This document shows positions 30,325 to 33,557 of a stretch of 33,557 nucleotides of DNA, piece by piece (positions within the stretch are counted from its first letter, which is position 1; every line of letters starts with the position of its first letter). Origin of the DNA: UBA1731 sp045595285 (GTDB lineage: Bacteria > Verrucomicrobiota > Kiritimatiellia > RFP12 > UBA1067); assembly GCA_045595285.1 (NCBI GenBank), contig JAZOAC010000093.1, positions 1 to 33,557 on the forward strand. The letters run 5' to 3'. Under the pieces are notes generated by a model, which was given only the letters and a program-made list of their open reading frames with translations, did not search any database and had not been told where the DNA came from. The translations under genes were made by a program, and so were the position numbers.

Positions 30325-32718
30325 TCATCGAACAACAATCGTCGTGCCCTTGATTTCACTTGGATCGAACTCGAAGCATCCAATGTCCGGCGCCCCCCCG
30401 ATGACGCGAGGCCGACCGAGAAGATCCGTCGCGCCCGACATCCAATCAAGCTCCATGCCTGCGTTCACGGTCGGTCCGGACTGCACCGTGTAGTCGCCTT
30501 TCCACGGTTTGCGGAACTTGATATCTCCCTCTCCGACTACTATGTTCCCGTCGCCTGCAAGCGGTTCATCGCTTGCACAATGGGTGTATGTCATCTCGCC
30601 GATTTTAAGGTTCGCCGCGCCGAAGCTATTCGTGCACCCGTAGGCGAGCGTATTCTTGACAACGCCTCCGTTGCCGGTCGAGTTAAGCACACCAATCGCA
30701 CCTCCCGGCCCACCGCCGGAAACACCACAGTCAATAAACGTGCAGTTCTCGATTACGCCCCCGCTGTTCCTGGCGAAGTTGACAACGTTGGCTTTGCCCA
30801 CAACATCAATTCCTTCATCATAGACGCCACATCTCAGGAAAAGACAGTTCCTAATCCCGCTCGCGGAACCTTCGCAATAGATGATGCCCCGGTTGAAGTG
30901 TTTCTTTCCTTCCTTGGCTATTCCCATGCAGTCAACAAAACTGCAATTCTGGAAATCGGCCTTGCCGTTTCTTATGTAAAACACGGCCGAACGGTATTGC
31001 ACGCTGCAACTCTTAAACAGACAGTCGACAAAATCGCACACTGCGGATGAGTTGTCTATCTTGACAAGCGCATTCCCCCCTGTCGCCCCATTGTACGTAG
31101 CGTAGTCCTTGACGACACAGCCTACAAATCTGCCGCGAGGATTGACCGCAAGGGCGCCTGTCCCTAGCACATTGTAATTGAACCCGCTGAAATCAATGGT
31201 CATACCTCTCGCCGCCGCACCTGAAGATTCCAACGCAAACAATGTTATTCGAGACGCCGGCTTAAGCGTGACCATGCCATGCCCATTCTCGCCAACCACA
31301 GACCATCCATTCGAAAGAGCAATTGTGCTCGACACGGTCCATTCGCCATCGCCTATGAAAAGAGTCTCGTCCACGTCAGAAAGAAGTGCAAGACCAGCCT
31401 CGATCGACGCCTTGGCTGTCGCGCGTGTGTGGCCGTCGTTCGCGTCGTCTCCGTCCTTGGCAACGTAATACTTGTTCGGCTCGTGGTATTCATAGCAGCC
31501 AATGTCGGGAGCAACACCATTGACACGCGCCTTGCCGCGAATATCGACGGCACCGGACATCCAGTCAAGAGTCGCGCCTGCATCAATCGAAGGCCCAGAA
31601 GCCGGAATATATCTGTCCTCAGCCGCGCATTGCCAAGTGAAATTAGAGGGTGTCAAAGCAATGTTATCTCCGTCTTCAGGTACGGTTTCCGATGCACATT
31701 TGGAAAACGACACGGAAGCTCTCGCAAACGTATTCGTGATAAAACTGACATACGCGCCTGCCGCCTTGTTCGTATTACCCCAGGCCAGACAGTTTTTGAC
31801 ATACAATTCAGCCGTATAACCGCTGTTCGCAGAGCCGGAAAGGCCCAAAACGCCCGCATCGGCAAATCCGGAAATTGTGCAGTTGATAAAAGAGCAGTTT
31901 TCGACGAACATCTTTGCGCTGGCCGTCCCTGCAGATACGATGCTCGCCCCCGCATTCGATCCATAGACGGTAGAACGAAGAAACATGCAATTTCTAACCG
32001 TGCCTTGCGCCCGATAAAAATGCAAAGTCCCTGAGGCAGAAATGTTTGAAGTGCCAGAGACATTATCAATGAACGAGCAATCCACTATCAGAAAATTTTT
32101 GGCTCCCACGTCAGTTCTGATACACGACGGCCCATTGTAGCAATTTCGGTTATTGCGGAAAACACAGTTCGTGATGATGGGAGCGCACGTCACAGAATTG
32201 AAACCGATTCGGATCATTCCGGACGACCCCCATGTACAGGTGCTGTAGAAATTCCTGAACTCGCAATCGGCAATGGTCCCCTTGGGATTATAGACGGCTT
32301 CACTGTCTTTATAATTGACATCATTGTCTCTATTGAAATCAAAGGTGATACCTCGCACGGAAGAATCAGCCGAGTCCAAACTAAAAAACCTAAAATCTGC
32401 GTTTGATGCGATAAACACAGTAGATTCTCGCCCATTCTGTCCGATTAGCGACCAACCATTGGACAGCACAAGCGTATGCCCTATGTCAGCACTAAACCAC
32501 TCCCCTTCCCCGACAATAAGCCGGTTGCCTGCCGTCGCTTCGGGAGTGCCGTTGGTCATTGCCATATATGCGGCGGCGATGGTGGCCTTCGCCTCGGTGG
32601 CGGAGAGGCCGGAATTCTCATCGTTTCCGTCAGCCGCTACGTAATAGTCGGTCGCCGCAAGACATACGGAATGGAAAAGCATCAGAAAAAGAACCGATGC
32701 GCACTGTAACCGTTTCAT
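30325..32718 (-). CDS. Secreted tandem beta-helix protein with choice-of-anchor-Q-like ends
   Basis: A 797-aa protein made of two homologous halves. After a signal peptide (about 1-21), half one (25-411) and half two (417-790) each begin YYVA-DG-D-N-G, continue through WS-(L/V)-(I/V)-G-(Q/E)-NG and a right-handed parallel beta-helix region with NC-F repeats, and end LDWMSGA-D-GR and PDIGC(Y/F)E. The ends resemble the choice-of-anchor Q domain. Such proteins often bind or cleave pectin-like polysaccharides or act as adhesins; no catalytic triad is obvious. I start at the ATG at 32718, because the alternative GTG (32724) touches the AAGGAG. A strong promoter lies upstream. Confidence 0.85.
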   Translation of the reverse strand: MKRLQCASVLFLMLFHSVCLAATDYYVAADGNDENSGLSATEAKATIAAAYMAMTNGTPEATAGNRLIVGEGEWFSADIGHTLVLSNGWSLIGQNGRESTVFIASNADFRFFSLDSADSSVRGITFDFNRDNDVNYKDSEAVYNPKGTIADCEFRNFYSTCTWGSSGMIRIGFNSVTCAPIITNCVFRNNRNCYNGPSCIRTDVGAKNFLIVDCSFIDNVSGTSNISASGTLHFYRAQGTVRNCMFLRSTVYGSNAGASIVSAGTASAKMFVENCSFINCTISGFADAGVLGLSGSANSGYTAELYVKNCLAWGNTNKAAGAYVSFITNTFARASVSFSKCASETVPEDGDNIALTPSNFTWQCAAEDRYIPASGPSIDAGATLDWMSGAVDIRGKARVNGVAPDIGCYEYHEPNKYYVAKDGDDANDGHTRATAKASIEAGLALLSDVDETLFIGDGEWTVSSTIALSNGWSVVGENGHGMVTLKPASRITLFALESSGAAARGMTIDFSGFNYNVLGTGALAVNPRGRFVGCVVKDYATYNGATGGNALVKIDNSSAVCDFVDCLFKSCSVQYRSAVFYIRNGKADFQNCSFVDCMGIAKEGKKHFNRGIIYCEGSASGIRNCLFLRCGVYDEGIDVVGKANVVNFARNSGGVIENCTFIDCGVSGGGPGGAIGVLNSTGNGGVVKNTLAYGCTNSFGAANLKIGEMTYTHCASDEPLAGDGNIVVGEGDIKFRKPWKGDYTVQSGPTVNAGMELDWMSGATDLLGRPRVIGGAPDIGCFEFDPSEIKGTTIVVR

Positions 32719-32790
32719 TTGCACTCCTTTTGGTTAATTGGCCCATCAGAAGGCACATGTCTCCATTACCTCCCAATAAGATATGGGGAA

Positions 32791-32820
32791 CATATAACAT
32801 ATTGGTTTTTTTTTTGTCAA
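32791..32820 (-). promoter_or_regulatory. Promoter of the beta-helix gene
   Basis: Minus strand: a perfect TTGACA (32820-32815), an A9 tract, then TATATG (32796-32791) at 18 nt or TTATAT at 17 nt. A second TTGACA sits at 32833-32828, 13 bp upstream. The A-tract next to the -35 may bend DNA or act as an UP-like element. Confidence 0.65.
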
Positions 32821-32881
32821 GTGTTTTTGTCAATATCCGCTCAATAGTTGAATAGCGAAAGGCACTCACAGTGACAATCGC

Positions 32882-32992
32882 ATTCAACCTAAATTCGGCA
32901 GTTGGATTCTCCCGCGGGAAACGCAGAGCTCGTAGAGTTATAAAGCTCTTTCAACGTATCAACTAATTTCAACTGCTGTTTTTAGGTTCAAT
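32882..32992. repeat. Long imperfect inverted repeat with nested palindromes
   Basis: Arms 32882-32908 and 32966-32992 match at 21 of 27 positions. Between them lie TCCCGCGGGA (32910-32919) and AGAGCT/AGCTCT (32925-32930, 32944-32949). The right arm starts inside the stop codon of the 32988 gene. On the minus strand the outer boxes are ATTGAAC and GTTGAAT, the latter fitting the GTTRRRY R' box of integron attC sites. A structured terminator is the plainer reading. Confidence 0.6.
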
Positions 32993-33557
32993 AAACTTGC
33001 GAGGCGATGATTCTAATCGAAAGGACAATGCCAACCGCTAAAAACACAACCCCTGTAATCATCCTGAAATAACGTTCAACAACCGATAAATGATTAAACA
33101 CGTTATTGAGTTTACTCACCCCTAACGAGATAAGAAGCGCAAATACCACCACCGGCAACGACGTACCGACGCCGAAAATAAGCGGCAGTAAAAATGCCGA
33201 CTCTCGTTCTATCGACATCGGGATAAGAGAGCCGAAAAAGAGCGCGGCCGAAGTCGGACAGAAAGCCAATGCAAAAACGCCTCCAAGCGTCAATGCACCC
33301 ATAAAGCCGTTTTCCGACAGCCGTTTTGCCTGAACGTCAAAACTCCGCTTCCCGACGGTCGGGAGAGTGATTACGCCAAGCATTACCGCTCCCACAAAGA
33401 CCATAAGAGGAGCAAGAGCGCGATTCAGATATTTCTGGAAGAAATGCGAAAGTTCAGGAACGGCAGCAACTCCTTTGTAAAGAAGCGCGGCAATCATCAC
33501 GTAAACTATCGCTCTTCCAAGCGCATATAAAAGCCCGCCGAGAAATGTTCTTCTTGG
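32988..33557 (-). CDS. CcdA/ArsG-like membrane transporter, partial
   Basis: The reading frame is open to the window edge, so the N-terminus is missing; 189 codons plus stop are present. Several hydrophobic helices are visible, and GGVFALAFCPTSAALFFGSLIP and LPLIFGVGTSLPVVVFALL are typical of the LysE/CcdA (DsbD core) superfamily. The closest resemblance I recall is to ArsG-type organoarsenical efflux permeases and CcdA-like thiol transporters; I cannot choose. An internal ATG at 33500 exists, but the preceding in-frame residues (FLGGLLYALGRAIVYV) fit the family, so it is not the true start. Base composition is less GC-rich than neighbouring genes. The stop lies in an inverted repeat. Confidence 0.75.
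   Translation of the reverse strand, partial: PRRTFLGGLLYALGRAIVYVMIAALLYKGVAAVPELSHFFQKYLNRALAPLMVFVGAVMLGVITLPTVGKRSFDVQAKRLSENGFMGALTLGGVFALAFCPTSAALFFGSLIPMSIERESAFLLPLIFGVGTSLPVVVFALLISLGVSKLNNVFNHLSVVERYFRMITGVVFLAVGIVLSIRIIASQVY

Noticed and set aside
32806..32815. Run of ten T on the plus strand as an intrinsic terminator
   Set aside because: No hairpin precedes it and no plus-strand gene ends there; on the minus strand it is the A-tract between the -35 and -10 of the beta-helix promoter.
1..33557. tRNA, rRNA, CRISPR array, transposase or phage genes
   Set aside because: I looked for cloverleaf-like segments, regular spaced repeats and transposase or integrase motifs and saw none; a tRNA or covariance scan was not possible.

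Overview
The window looks like a GC-rich chromosomal segment from a Gram-negative bacterium. It carries a KDO transferase (lipid A core), lipoproteins with a lipobox, a Tat-type signal peptide and many Sec-type signal peptides. The mix suggests an anaerobic, polysaccharide-degrading member of the PVC group (Kiritimatiellota, Verrucomicrobiota or Lentisphaerota type). It includes a His-type, sulfide-dependent Thi4 thiazole synthase, a MetX-MetW fusion, several secreted glycoside hydrolases and a large parallel beta-helix protein. That placement is inference from gene content; no rRNA or marker tree is available here. Coding is dense, most genes lie on the minus strand, and 4-nt ATGA/GTGA overlaps are common. 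No gap between genes exceeds 300 bases; the longest, 32719-32987, holds a promoter and an unusual inverted repeat.

Layout. 1-204: degenerate tandem repeats and a long perfect hairpin. 205-2708 (+): nrnA-like DHH phosphoesterase, ELM1-family protein and a YgjP-type metallopeptidase, apparently one operon. 2680-5090 (-): a thiamine operon, TPP riboswitch -> thiD -> thi4 -> thiE, whose 3' end overlaps the metallopeptidase gene tail to tail. 5139-6986 (-): metX-metW fusion. 7198-8909 (+): a membrane-anchored helical protein coupled to a phosphoglycerate-mutase-like metalloenzyme. 8987-9987 (-): CDP-alcohol phosphatidyltransferase and a zinc-ribbon protein. 10065-15957 (-): an envelope/RNA-modification operon, ybgC-like thioesterase -> trmB -> queE -> waaA -> TPR protein -> lipoprotein -> amidohydrolase. 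16081-20917 (-): His-rich secreted protein -> potA-like ATPase -> panC -> GH31 -> yggS. 21035-30282 (-): a four-gene secreted carbohydrate-active operon, a 1220-aa unknown protein -> a GH42-like 784-aa protein -> Tat-exported metallophosphoesterase -> GH2. 30325-32718 (-): a secreted protein made of two tandem beta-helix/anchor modules. 32988-33557 (-): the 3' part of a CcdA/ArsG-like membrane transporter, cut by the window edge.

How the genes work together. The thiamine operon supplies thiamine phosphate from Thi4-made thiazole and ThiD-phosphorylated pyrimidine, under TPP feedback at the thiD start codon; no thiC lies in the window. The 21035-30282 operon, with the beta-helix gene immediately upstream and the GH31 enzyme further downstream, looks like a glycan-degradation locus without the SusC/D pair of Bacteroidota. 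The two largest proteins of that operon match no family I can name with confidence and are the best candidates for new biology here. The other striking signals are non-coding: repeat elements that appear to have extended the 3' ends of thiD and metXW, a long attC-like inverted repeat at 32882-32992, and two genes that look leaderless.
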